The translations under genes and the position numbers were made by a program. Below, one piece after another: positions 8,426 through 15,459 of a stretch of DNA of 25,824 bases. The stretch is from Nitrososphaerota archaeon (GTDB lineage Archaea > Thermoproteota > Nitrososphaeria > Nitrososphaerales > CADDZS01), in contig JAJPHP010000007.1 of NCBI GenBank assembly GCA_021325255.1, forward strand, positions 1-25,824, given 5' to 3'. Positions within the stretch are counted from its first letter, which is position 1; each line of letters opens with the position of its first letter. The notes under the pieces are model-generated. The model was not told where the DNA came from and did no database searches. It saw only the letters and a list, made by a program, of their open reading frames with translations.

Positions 8426-8457
8426 GGATTTGAACCTTAAGTTAAGCGCCCAGGCCG
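8426..8457 (+). repeat. att-like site, copy B (integrase end of element 1)
   Basis: GGATTTGAACC at 8426-8436, then 9 bases, then GCGCCCAGGCCG at 8446-8457. The same order with an 11-base spacer occurs at copy D, beside the second integrase remnant. The box is the complement of the tRNA T-loop consensus and is inverted relative to the boxes at A and C. The last two bases of the 14-base core are not conserved here. Confidence 0.55.
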
Positions 8458-8602
8458 AGCGTCTAACTCTAGGTTCGGCGCTCTGACATTGTGAAGGAAA
8501 ATTTCACTGGCAGTTCCTCAGCCTCTGTGGAATTAGTTGCCGAAAAGATATAATTTAGATAACGATGTTTGAGTTTGACTTACTCTGTTATGGACTCTAC
8601 CC

Positions 8603-9697
8603 TTAGGTTGTAGATCCTATCTCATTGGTAACTTGGCCCCAGCCTCTTTGAGCGAGGAACTTGTTTCTCAACTTGAGGAATGGGGTCTCTAGGTTTCGAA
8701 AAGACAAGCTTGCGACGTAAAGAGATAACGCAAAGGAGAGGGGAGCCCAAATTAACAATGGCACGCCTAGCTGGTAGAGCCCAATTTCGATAGGAAGATG
8801 CCAAGTGTATGAACTATAGCTTATTTTTCCTGCGAAAATCGCCGGGCGGTTATCAAATATTCGCCGAATTCTTGAAGTCTGCGGCGAAACCAAAACGAAG
8901 TAAATCAATGCGCCATATTCAAAAGCAAAGATTATCCCTGGCATTGCTTGCTTATTATTGTCTGTTGAATAGATCGAACCGATCACAAATTGTGTTGCCA
9001 ATAATGAAATAACTGAAAGAAATGCTAGTGTAGACGAACTTAATTTACTTGAATGCAATTTTCGGATTCTCTTGTTTGAGTAGAAGTTGGCAAGAGTGAT
9101 CCCTATCCCGAAGTGACCGAAATAACTTGGATACTGCCACAAGAAAAAGGCCACATTATCCGAAGCGTAAAAATGAACTACCGCGAGCCTATATACTATT
9201 GTAATCAATAGGCAAGCAGGGAGTGAAATCTTCCACCTCTTTTTCATGAAGAAAAAGGAGAATATCGGAAGGGTGACATAGAACATTTCTTCGATGACGA
9301 GAGTCCAGTTCACGCCATTTATTGAGTTGAATGTCGTGGGTGAGAAGCTCTGCGCAAAAAATAAGCTTGCAATCAACTGTTGAAGGGTCCCATAATTTGA
9401 GAGCAAAAGGACAGATCCGCAGACAAGAATGCTAAGATAATAGACTGGAAAGATCCGAAAAGCCCTCTTAACATAAAAGGCCCTGAGGTCGACCTTCGGC
9501 GAAGAACTCATGAATGGGATAGATAGCAGAAACCCACTAAGAACAAAGAAAAAATCGACACCGCTGTTCCAAGCGTAAACAAATGGCGGGAATCCCAGGT
9601 CTCTGATTACGCTGCTTATCGTGAAAAAATGAAAGATGATTACGCCGACACTAGCATATCCCCTCATGCCCGTTATTTCTCGTATCTCCTTATTCAA
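8603..9697 (-). CDS. Acyltransferase family 3 (OafA/YrhL-type) membrane protein
   Basis: The N-terminus MNKEIREITGMRGYASVGVI followed by FHFF (H23), then GVDFFFVLSGFLL at about 46-58, is the signature of the acyltransferase-3 family. These membrane enzymes move acetyl or other acyl groups onto sugars of surface polysaccharides or lipids. About ten hydrophobic segments span the 364 residues, the normal length for a protein with only the membrane domain; there is no extra C-terminal SGNH domain. The start is ATG. It lies alone between att-like cores B and C, with no glycosyltransferase beside it, so the substrate is unknown. Modification of the cell surface would suit an island gene, but that is inference. 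Confidence 0.88.
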   Translation of the reverse strand: MNKEIREITGMRGYASVGVIIFHFFTISSVIRDLGFPPFVYAWNSGVDFFFVLSGFLLSIPFMSSSPKVDLRAFYVKRAFRIFPVYYLSILVCGSVLLLSNYGTLQQLIASLFFAQSFSPTTFNSINGVNWTLVIEEMFYVTLPIFSFFFMKKRWKISLPACLLITIVYRLAVVHFYASDNVAFFLWQYPSYFGHFGIGITLANFYSNKRIRKLHSSKLSSSTLAFLSVISLLATQFVIGSIYSTDNNKQAMPGIIFAFEYGALIYFVLVSPQTSRIRRIFDNRPAIFAGKISYSSYTWHLPIEIGLYQLGVPLLIWAPLSFALSLYVASLSFRNLETPFLKLRNKFLAQRGWGQVTNEIGSTT

Positions 9698-9799
9698 TCT
9701 GGAAGAAATTCGGAGGGATGAACGGGCTTCTCATAACGGATTGTCCAGACTTTTTCACATTGTTTTATCCAGATGTTAGAAGCGCTTACTGTCCGCAGT

Positions 9800-9807
9800 A
9801 CATATAT
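9800..9807 (+). promoter_or_regulatory. TATA box of the 9834 operon
   Basis: ACATATAT is centred about 30 bases before the ATG at 9834, the spacing of an archaeal promoter driving a leaderless or very short-leader transcript. No ribosome-binding sequence precedes the ATG, which fits. Confidence 0.5.
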
Positions 9808-9833
9808 CACGACGCGGGTTTTTTGGCTTCATC

Positions 9834-10220
9834 ATGACCGAGGAAGAAGGAAAGGGACCCGCATCAATGGAAACTGAGATCGATAAGGAGAAGCTTTCAG
9901 ATCTGTCAGAGGTCTATCGTGTTCTAAAGCAGGATGCGAAGGATATGCTCTTTGATCTCTTGGAAGGAGTATCACTTTGGAGATCCACGGCTCGCGTAAT
10001 GTTCTTTTTCTCAGCTGTCTCTCTCTTGATTGGAATAATCGCAGTTTGGGGCGTAACTACAAGCACGGGCTTGGGAGCAATCTTTCTTGGGCTGCTGGCA
10101 ATTTTCTTATTTGGACTAGCAACAGTCACAGCCTTCTTTGGAATCCGTTATCGACGCAAATATCGCAATCTGCGCGAGAAATACTCTGAACTTTACGAAT
10201 CGGCTATCAAATTAGGTTGA
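9834..10220 (+). CDS. Small two-helix membrane protein
   Basis: I do not recognise a family. The 128-residue protein has an acidic N-terminus, a charged helix (residues about 20-45, IDKEKLSDLSEVYRVLKQDA), two hydrophobic segments (about 52-75 and 80-103) and a basic, helical C-terminal tail rich in Arg and Tyr (RYRRKYRNLREKY). Both ends would face the cytoplasm. It is followed after 12 bp by a winged-helix gene, so the two are probably co-transcribed; a membrane protein paired with a small DNA-binding protein suggests a sensing role, which is inference. Confidence 0.65.
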   Translation: MTEEEGKGPASMETEIDKEKLSDLSEVYRVLKQDAKDMLFDLLEGVSLWRSTARVMFFFSAVSLLIGIIAVWGVTTSTGLGAIFLGLLAIFLFGLATVTAFFGIRYRRKYRNLREKYSELYESAIKLG

Positions 10221-10232
10221 GGAACTCCCTTA

Positions 10233-10532
10233 ATGTCCTCCTCGCTTCCTCGTGTATCAGCGAAGATTCTTCAGTATCTGGATAAGATCGATGAAGGGTC
10301 GGGCAGGGCAAAGAGAATGGATTTTCTAAGAATAGCTGGAAATGAGGCTATCCTTAACGATTGGGTGGAATACCTAATTCAGTGCAACTTGATTAAGGCG
10401 GAAACATTTGACGGAAAAAGAAGCTATCTAAAGACGGAAATGGGTGAAAAGCTTCATGAAGTACTAAAGTACCACAGCTATCTGGGACCTTTAATGGGAG
10501 ACCTCAGTCGAAATAGGCGGAAGCCGAAGTGA
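10233..10532 (+). CDS. Small winged-helix DNA-binding protein
   Basis: The 99 residues fit a single winged helix: SAKILQYLDKI (helix 1), RMDFLRIAGNEAILNDWVEYLIQCNLI (helices 2-3, with recognition helix) and KAETFDGKRSYLKTEMG (wing), then a C-terminal helix EKLHEVLKY. This is the layout of archaeal ArnR1-like or PadR-like small regulators in which the target gene is often the neighbour. It starts with ATG 12 bp after the small membrane protein and likely shares its promoter. Confidence 0.65.
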   Translation: MSSSLPRVSAKILQYLDKIDEGSGRAKRMDFLRIAGNEAILNDWVEYLIQCNLIKAETFDGKRSYLKTEMGEKLHEVLKYHSYLGPLMGDLSRNRRKPK

Positions 10533-10577
10533 ACTCAAACCGAAAAAACTGAGAACGAGTTAGGCGGGGAAAATAAT

Positions 10578-10617
10578 GCGCCCAGGCCGGGCACAGAAAC
10601 CCCCCGGGTTCAAATCC
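10578..10617 (+). repeat. att-like site, copy C (outer end of element 2)
   Basis: The core GCGCCCAGGCCGGG (10578-10591) is followed after 15 bases by GGTTCAAATCC (10607-10617), a perfect tRNA T-loop consensus. Copy A has the same order and nearly the same spacing, with a degenerate box. No tRNA body can be folded around it: there are no D or anticodon arms, so this is a site and not a tRNA gene. Confidence 0.55.
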
Positions 10618-11027
10618 TAGGGTAAAGAGCAGCCTAATTGACAAGGCGATCACTATTGGTGCAGAGTGCACAGCCCTTCAGGATTTGGATTTTATGATTG
10701 TAAGAAAGCGTACTTGATCTTCCCGGCTATCTGAATACTTTCAGACTTTACGTCAGGTTTGGGAATAAATTCGCCTTTGTGGGGCAAAAAGAGCTCCGCT
10801 TTTCCTAAAAATCATCCTTTGAAAATCAGGAAAAGAGGAAAATATTTGGACCGCTACAGAGGATTCTTTTAGGACTTGGATTCAGCTGATGCGTCATCTT
10901 TCTTGGAGATCCCACCATTTTTTTGGAATCCTTCGGCTTCCATTGTAAATAGCAGTCATCCTAAGTATGTGGTATTGAAAGAAAGTGTTAATAGTTTCAA
11001 GCCGCCCAGAGTCCAAGAGTAATCTCA
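10618..11027. other. Gene-free stretch
   Basis: No convincing gene. It contains an 8-bp inverted repeat (CTTTTCCT at 10799-10806 and AGGAAAAG at 10828-10835) and a 24-codon minus-strand ORF at 10869-10943 whose product would be Lys/Asp/Ser-rich. That ORF is too short to accept without further evidence. The right end must carry the promoter of the zinc finger gene. Confidence 0.45.
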
Positions 11028-11219
11028 ATGGCAAAATACGAATGCTGCGGCCTCATGTATGATGACTCCGAGAAGCTTACATCGCACATGCGAAAGGATC
11101 ACAACGTTGCGCAATTCGACGTCGCTCTTGCTTGCTGCGGAACGACCTTCGTGGAATCGAAGCAACTAAGTGAACATATGAAAGTGGTTCATCGAATCGA
11201 CATGGGCGTTGAAATTTAG
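11028..11219 (+). CDS. Small protein with two CC-type zinc fingers
   Basis: The 63 residues contain two matching units: YECCGLMYDDSEKLTSHM followed by RKDH, and LACCGTTFVESKQLSEHM followed by KVVH. Each has an adjacent Cys pair (CCG) in place of the normal CxxC, then a Leu and two His spaced by four residues, so the pattern is a shortened C2H2 finger. Archaeal proteins of this kind are thought to bind DNA or protein; the role is unknown. The start is ATG. The gene converges on the FilR1-type regulator, and the two stop codons overlap by three bases (11216-11219). Confidence 0.75.
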   Translation: MAKYECCGLMYDDSEKLTSHMRKDHNVAQFDVALACCGTTFVESKQLSEHMKVVHRIDMGVEI

Positions 11220-12019
11220 GCGATCCTACTTTTCTCAGACATCTCGCGCTCGAGCTTTCTGGGCCACATCGGCGAGGCGGATGCCCACATCCACTCGAAG
11301 AGATCGTAGCACCATCTCTGGAACTCTGAGGAATATCCGATAAACCCTGAACTGAGATCAAGTTTGCCCTCTACGTCGGGGAAAACCACGCCTGCTACTT
11401 TTTCATTCAAAGCTATTCCCGCCCAAATTGTTTCGGCAAACCTAAAGTCCGCTCGGCCTCCCACTATCTGCCGCGCCCTAATCACAGCACCTGCTGTAGT
11501 GGTCGAGGGCAGAAGGACCCGTATCGGTGTATTTGGTTCGAATTGTTTTGTTATGAACCACGGGAGAGGCTCGTCTATGCTCCACGAGAAGTAGTTCTCT
11601 GCCATTCCCAAAAGATGCTGGCATTCGAGCAGCACGTTTGCGACGTGATCTTGAAATTTACCTTCGGACAGCTGCCCGATCCGAAAGAGCAGATCAATCG
11701 GAAGACAGGATATGTTATGTGTCAAGAAATACTTTCTGTGCCGGGACACGAAATCCAATGAGGGCAGGATCTGAGAGATCAAACTGCCGTACGGCGTAGT
11801 TTGGTATGTTCCATCTGACGTCTTTTCGATGAGCCTACAATCGACGAGACGCATGAGATGCTTGGAGGTTTCTTGCACTGAAGCGGACAGGCGCTTAGCC
11901 AGCTCGGTCAGCCTCAGATCATCGGCTCTAATCTCTGCGAGAAGTTTCAACCTGTCCCCGTTTGAAAGAGTGAAAAACAACTCGTACGTTTCCTCCCGCG
12001 ACGCTCCACTTTCTCCCAA
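11216..12019 (-). CDS. FilR1-type (DUF1724) winged-helix regulator
   Basis: The N-terminal third is an ArsR-like winged helix (residues about 8-80: ELFFTLSNGDRLKLLAEI, LTELAKRLSASVQETSKHL, then a wing). The remaining part matches the C-terminal domain of archaeal regulators related to the methanogenesis regulator FilR1, including IRVLLPSTTTAGAVIRARQ, ALNEKVAGVVFPDVEGKLDL and GFIGYSSEFQRWCYDLFEWMW. These are one-component transcription factors with unknown ligands, and the family is not limited to methanogens. The start shown is ATG at 12019. The gene is divergent from the methyltransferase, sharing about 125 bases of control region, so that gene is its most likely target. Confidence 0.8.
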   Translation of the reverse strand: MGESGASREETYELFFTLSNGDRLKLLAEIRADDLRLTELAKRLSASVQETSKHLMRLVDCRLIEKTSDGTYQTTPYGSLISQILPSLDFVSRHRKYFLTHNISCLPIDLLFRIGQLSEGKFQDHVANVLLECQHLLGMAENYFSWSIDEPLPWFITKQFEPNTPIRVLLPSTTTAGAVIRARQIVGGRADFRFAETIWAGIALNEKVAGVVFPDVEGKLDLSSGFIGYSSEFQRWCYDLFEWMWASASPMWPRKLEREMSEKSRIA

Positions 12020-12144
12020 ATGCGATCACTCTTGAGCAATCTGGCTGTTCATGTTTCAACCTTATGGTGTAATTTCCACTCACTCGTTGAGGAGAGTTTA
12101 ACACAACGGGGTCAGTAAGTGGTTCCTTAAGGAATTAAGTCCAA

Positions 12145-13209
12145 ATGCCTGCAATAGATCAAGAGAAGTTGAACGAGTTCGTAGGAAAGTTCGCGAGCGA
12201 TTTTGGTGCGTCGCTGCACGCGTCCACCGTAATACTCGGAGAAAAACTGGGCCTCTACAAAGCGATGGCCGAAGAAGGGAAACAGATCTCATCACAAGAG
12301 CTGGCTTCCAAAACCGGAACGAGAGAGAGATACTTGCGCGAGTGGCTAGCCGCGCAGGCCGCCGCAGGATACGCCATGTATGACGCGGATACAAACAAGT
12401 ACTGGTTGACGCCGGAGCAGGCTTTCACGCTTGCCGACGAAAACAGTCCGGCATACCTTCCAGGGGCATTCTTTATCGCCTCAGCACTATTCAAGGACGA
12501 GCCAAAAATCACAGACGCGTTCAGAACCGGCAAGGGAGTCGGCTGGCACGAGCACGACGGGATTCTATTCAAGGGAACTGAAAAGTTCTTTCGGCCGGGG
12601 TACGTCGCAAACCTTGTCCCATCTTGGCTGCCCGCGCTGGACGGCGTCGTCGCCAAGCTACTGAGGGGGGCGAGAGTCGCGGATATCGGGTGCGGGCACG
12701 GCGCGTCGACGATAATAATGGCGAAGGCCTTTCCCAATTCGTCATTCGTAGGATATGATTATCATGAGCTGTCGATCCAGGTAGCCCGGAGAGCTGCGGA
12801 AAGAGAAGGCTTCGAGTCCCAGATAAAGTTCGAAGTTGCTGATGCAAAATCTTTTCCTGAAGAGAACCTGGATCTCGTAACGATATTTGACGCGCTCCAC
12901 GATATGGGCGACCCGGCAGGAGCTGCAAAACATATCTACCGCTCGCTGAACCCGGACGGGACCTGGATGATTGTAGAGCCCATGGCAGGGGAGACGACAA
13001 GGGATAATCTGAACCCCGTGGGGAGGATCTACTACAGCGCGTCAACGATGCTCTGCACACCTGCGTCCATTTCCCAAGAAGTCGGACTGGCGTTAGGCGC
13101 TCAGGCGCCAGAATCGGAAATCAGGAAGGTCATCCGAAGCGGAGGGTTTACGAGATTCAGGCGGGCGACGCAGACGCCGTTTAACCGAGTCTTCGAGGCG
13201 AGGCCTTAA
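12145..13209 (+). CDS. SAM-dependent methyltransferase, N-terminal winged helix
   Basis: Residues about 20-95 form a winged-helix dimerisation domain of the type seen in Rv2258c-like and small-molecule methyltransferases (ISSQELASKTGTRERYLREWL). The class I methyltransferase fold follows: motif I VADIGCGHGAS (178-187), an acidic residue at the end of strand 2 (GYDYHE), and a motif-IV-like LVTIFDALHDMGDP with a C-terminal sheet. The substrate is unknown; relatives methylate small molecules rather than nucleic acid. The first ATG is used (MPAIDQEK). The divergent FilR1-type gene may control it, and the 94-aa gene starts 28 bp after its stop, so the two may be co-transcribed. Its more G/C-rich third positions differ visibly from the left-hand genes, in keeping with a separate origin. 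Confidence 0.85.
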   Translation: MPAIDQEKLNEFVGKFASDFGASLHASTVILGEKLGLYKAMAEEGKQISSQELASKTGTRERYLREWLAAQAAAGYAMYDADTNKYWLTPEQAFTLADENSPAYLPGAFFIASALFKDEPKITDAFRTGKGVGWHEHDGILFKGTEKFFRPGYVANLVPSWLPALDGVVAKLLRGARVADIGCGHGASTIIMAKAFPNSSFVGYDYHELSIQVARRAAEREGFESQIKFEVADAKSFPEENLDLVTIFDALHDMGDPAGAAKHIYRSLNPDGTWMIVEPMAGETTRDNLNPVGRIYYSASTMLCTPASISQEVGLALGAQAPESEIRKVIRSGGFTRFRRATQTPFNRVFEARP

Positions 13210-13237
13210 AGAAGAGGGTGAGTGTTTTCTTCCCAAC

Positions 13238-13522
13238 ATGATCATCATCTGGAAAGGAGACTACGAAGGCACTAACTTGAAGGAAGATCTCGTGAGATTG
13301 CACAAGGTGCAGCTTAAGATACGGGAGAAAATAGGCGGAAAGCTCGACGGCCCTTACTTCCCGCAGGATGCCTCAGTCCTCCACGTGTATCACGTGGAAG
13401 AGTACGAATGGTTAAACAAAGCGGGTCGGATCTATTTTTCTGAAGTGGCCCAGCAGAATCTCCCCTTTGTTCCAAAAAGTTATGAAGTCTGCGTAACTCC
13501 AGAAGAATTTTTTGGAAACTGA
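13238..13522 (+). CDS. 94-aa protein of unknown function
   Basis: I do not recognise this protein. It is a small soluble alpha/beta protein with MIIIWKGDYEG at the start, a charged helix (LKEDLVRLHKVQLKIREKIGG) and a SYEVCVTPEEFF end, and no signal peptide or membrane segment. Codon use looks genuine and the ATG follows the methyltransferase stop by 28 bp, so it probably shares that transcript and may be an accessory to the enzyme. Just beyond its stop lies the decayed end of the second integrase. Confidence 0.55.
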   Translation: MIIIWKGDYEGTNLKEDLVRLHKVQLKIREKIGGKLDGPYFPQDASVLHVYHVEEYEWLNKAGRIYFSEVAQQNLPFVPKSYEVCVTPEEFFGN

Positions 13523-13529
13523 GGACAAC

Positions 13530-14130
13530 AATCGAATCAATGATCCTTCGGAATCCATTTTTGGTTCCGAAGAGGAGATATGTCTTCGGCATGTTTCGGA
13601 TAATTGGGTCGTGAGACTAATTTTGGATGTTAGAGCATTAGTCTTACCATACCTTGGGAGTTTCATCCACTTCTCGCATATGCCGCTCGTTCTCGTCGAT
13701 GTTTACATCTCCTAGCCGAATGTTCAGCGGCTCCTCTATACGAAAGCCACCATCGAAGTCAACTGCGATGAATACCTTGTCTCTGAGTTTTTCCATCTCC
13801 GAGCTCATTACTTCGACTTCGCGAGAGGTTAGATGTCTGGTTGAATAGTATCTTAGAGTTTAACGTGAGTGTTAGTTCAGGAGACCTCATCAAGAAAGTA
13901 TCTCGATTATCTTCTTGTTTGCTTTCTTGAAGTCGCGCCTCAGCTCGATTTATGGCGTCCCAAGCTGGTCAATTGATTTGGTTATTCGCTTTTTGTTGAG
14001 GCCCCCTATAGCTTCCAGAAACTCTGTATACCTTGCTATCAGCGTCTTGTCCTGATGGCTGAAAGGTGCCCCTCTTGACGACCCTTAGTTCGCTTACTAG
14101 TTTCTTTTCGTAGAGGTGTACATCATTCAT
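13530..14130 (-). pseudogene. Decayed tyrosine integrase
   Basis: No single frame is open, but three frames read consecutively on the minus strand match the neighbouring integrase. From 14130: VHLYEKKLVSELRVVKRG, then after a shift DKTLIARYTEFLEAIGGLNKKRITK (core-binding domain). Around 13820: LTSREVEVM then KLRDKVFIAVDFDGGFRIEE and PLNIRLGDV, which covers the first catalytic Arg. Finally YGKTNALTSKIS (catalytic Lys strand). The HxxR and Tyr regions are gone; the remnant abuts the end of the 94-aa gene. The start lies 41 bp from core D, the same geometry as for the first integrase. Confidence 0.72.
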
Positions 14131-14149
14131 ATTATGTAAAAGCGGAGTA

Positions 14150-14185
14150 GGATTTGAACCCATGGGAGTAGGCGCCCAGGCCGGG
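14150..14185 (+). repeat. att-like site, copy D, in the tRNA-Asp 3' end
   Basis: GGATTTGAACC (14150-14160), an 11-base spacer and the core GCGCCCAGGCCGGG (14172-14185). Beyond the core the tRNA continues with ATTTGAACCCGGG, so the core is the 3' acceptor and T-stem of the tRNA-Asp-like gene. This is the classical place where archaeal tyrosine integrases recombine, leaving the tRNA intact. Confidence 0.6.
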
Positions 14186-14319
14186 ATTTGAACCCGGGTC
14201 GCGAGAGTGACACTCAAGGCAGCCGTAGCTTTGAACAAACTGCTGTCTCACATACTCATCGGCACCGAAGTAACCGAGTTGTACGATCTCGAAACTTGGA
14301 ATCTCTATACTACCTGGGC
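14172..14319 (-). tRNA. tRNA-Asp(GUC)-like gene with probable intron
   Basis: Read on the minus strand: acceptor GCCCAGG (14319-14313) pairs perfectly with CCTGGGC, then discriminator G, as expected for Asp. T8 A9 are present, and the T-arm is perfect (CCGGG TTCAAAT CCCGG). Anticodon stem CGAGA / TCTCG is perfect, with loop T-T-GTC-A-C. About 74 bases lie between the two halves of the anticodon loop (near position 32/33), and their removal leaves a 74-base tRNA. The D-arm is poor: stem GTAT/GTTT has a mismatch and the conserved GG of the D-loop is missing, so this may be a decaying copy. The intron boundary is not fixed; a bulge-helix-bulge fold was not clearly seen. Confidence 0.55.
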
Positions 14320-14448
14320 CTAAAGTTTCAATAGACATTCGATTTTAGTGGATTTAACGCTTTACTTGCGGTTTGCAAGAATTTGAGACACACCCCCATT
14401 TAGACGACAATTCGACCCGAATCCATAATCAACGTGTACTTGTCAGAG

Positions 14449-14940
14449 TCATTCCCTGCTCGGCTCAATCTCAGATGAACCACGGACTTCCGGAGTTGAA
14501 TCCTTTGGCGGCCATCGATTATTCCTCATATCTGTCAACTTTTGAGCATTTTCAGATGAATGAAGGTATTCCTTCAAAGTACGCCGGGTCTGAATCCAAA
14601 CCATAGCTTCATGCGCCTTCTTTTTCTTGGTGACCAGGAAGGCCACGATCCTCTGCAAGAACAATAGAACATCTTGGATTCTTGCTGTAGACAGCTTGAA
14701 ACAATCAGAGGTGTTGGGCTCTAATCCGATGCTTTGTAAATCCTCATGAAAGACACAAGCCGCATAAGATACTCTAATCATTCACGATTTGAGTTGGCTA
14801 TTGAAACCAAGGCAATTCTCGAGGATGTTCCTTGCCTTCGATCTTTATGAATTCCATAGTAAATTGTACCTTCGGTGCCGATTGCGCATGCAACATATGC
14901 CGCTTCCAAGTCTGATAGCTGCAACGTAGATTGTGGAAGT
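14449..14940 (-). pseudogene. Broken LAGLIDADG homing endonuclease
   Basis: The first frame reads LSDLEAAYVACAIGTEGTIY (a LAGLIDADG-type helix, usually AGxIDxEG), then SRIALVSIANSNRE, then a TGA stop, and continues LEYLMRLVSF. A second frame (14781-14449) carries the following part: CFKLSTARIQDVLLFLQRIV and AFLVTKKKKAHEAMVWIQTR, matching the helix that in these enzymes follows the core sheet. Thus one endonuclease gene of about 150 codons is broken by a stop and a frameshift. Such enzymes are usually encoded in archaeal introns or inteins; this one stands alone, about 130 bp upstream of the interrupted tRNA-Asp gene. The central Asp of the motif appears as Gly. Confidence 0.65.
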
Positions 14941-15459
14941 AGCAACGTCACATCAATCAGGTCAAGCCAAAAGGATTATACAAATTTGTTTGCAGAAGTG
15001 ATTGGACCGCAAATCCATAACAGAGTACGATACTCTTCAAAATGTGCGCATGTTTCGAAGCTGAATCCCAAGCGGTCAATGAGTGCAGGACCTGCCAAAG
15101 CCAGCTTAAGAACTCCTTGTACTACCCACAGGCGTAAGCAATAGAATCTTCTTATGCGTTGCAACCCGCTCTGAGAGATGCCAATCTAATGCTTTACCTT
15201 CCGTAAATCTTCTCTCTTCTTCGTCTTTCGAAGAATCGAGTAAGCCACTAACAAGAATTGACACCGATAGAAGGAAATGATGATCCCTCACAAAGCACTT
15301 CTTTGTTGCCTCTTTTTGTGCTTCGTAGACCACTGCTTCAACAAAGGAAAAGTACTGTCAACACTTAAATCGGATACGAGGCAATGCTCGAGGACTACTA
15401 CAGAGATTCCAGACTTCCCTTTTTTTGCGAGCACAGGAGAAGAAAGATAATTTCATAAT
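14941..15459. other. Gene-free stretch
   Basis: I find no supported gene. Short open frames exist on both strands (for example 14976-15164 and 15106-15333, both minus), but their products look random and they overlap each other. The right part, with A/T-rich sequence near 15420-15460, should contain the promoter of the RAD55/KaiC-like gene. Confidence 0.4.

Larger units (their letters stand above)
168..8457. mobile_element. Putative integrated element 1 (defence-type cargo)
   Basis: The segment is bounded by direct copies of the att-like core (168-181 and 8446-8457) and has a tyrosine integrase at its right end, starting 46 bp from core B. Cargo: Doc/Fic toxin and a small downstream ORF, HEPN-motif protein, EVE-like/Mrr nuclease, helicase fragment, IS110-family insertion, Lrp-like regulator and membrane protein. 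Inverted T-loop-like boxes lie just inside each end. The cores and integrase placement are seen directly; that they bound one mobile unit is inference. The frameshifted integrase suggests it may now be immobile. Confidence 0.5.
10578..14185. mobile_element. Putative integrated element 2 (remnant)
   Basis: The segment is bounded by identical 14-base cores C and D and has a decayed tyrosine integrase at its right end, 41 bp from core D, exactly as in element 1. Cargo: a CC-type zinc finger protein, a FilR1-type regulator, a SAM methyltransferase and a 94-aa protein. The integrase has lost its catalytic half, so the element is fixed in place. Bounds are inferred from the repeats. Confidence 0.45.

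Noticed and set aside
8414..8490. Possible tRNA at att copy B (ATGTCAG and CTGACAT can pair over 7 bp)
   Set aside because: The T-stem would have only two pairs and no anticodon arm forms, so I treat it as an att site with incidental pairing.
10578..10640. Possible tRNA at att copy C (perfect GGTTCAAATCC)
   Set aside because: Only a T-loop sequence is present; no D-arm, anticodon arm or matching acceptor can be folded.
10869..10943. 24-codon minus-strand ORF
   Set aside because: It starts and stops cleanly and is charged, but it is too short and has no supporting context.
12569..13060. 163-aa minus-strand ORF antisense to the methyltransferase
   Set aside because: The plus strand has a complete methyltransferase with motif I; the antisense frame is a by-product of its G/C-rich codons.
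14132..14338. 68-aa minus-strand ORF ending in HSRDPGSNPGLGA
   Set aside because: The segment is the tRNA-Asp-like gene; that peptide is the translation of the tRNA T-arm and acceptor.
15106..15333. 75-aa minus-strand ORF
   Set aside because: It overlaps another open frame, has no recognisable motif and no promoter or ribosome-binding site; it looks like chance.
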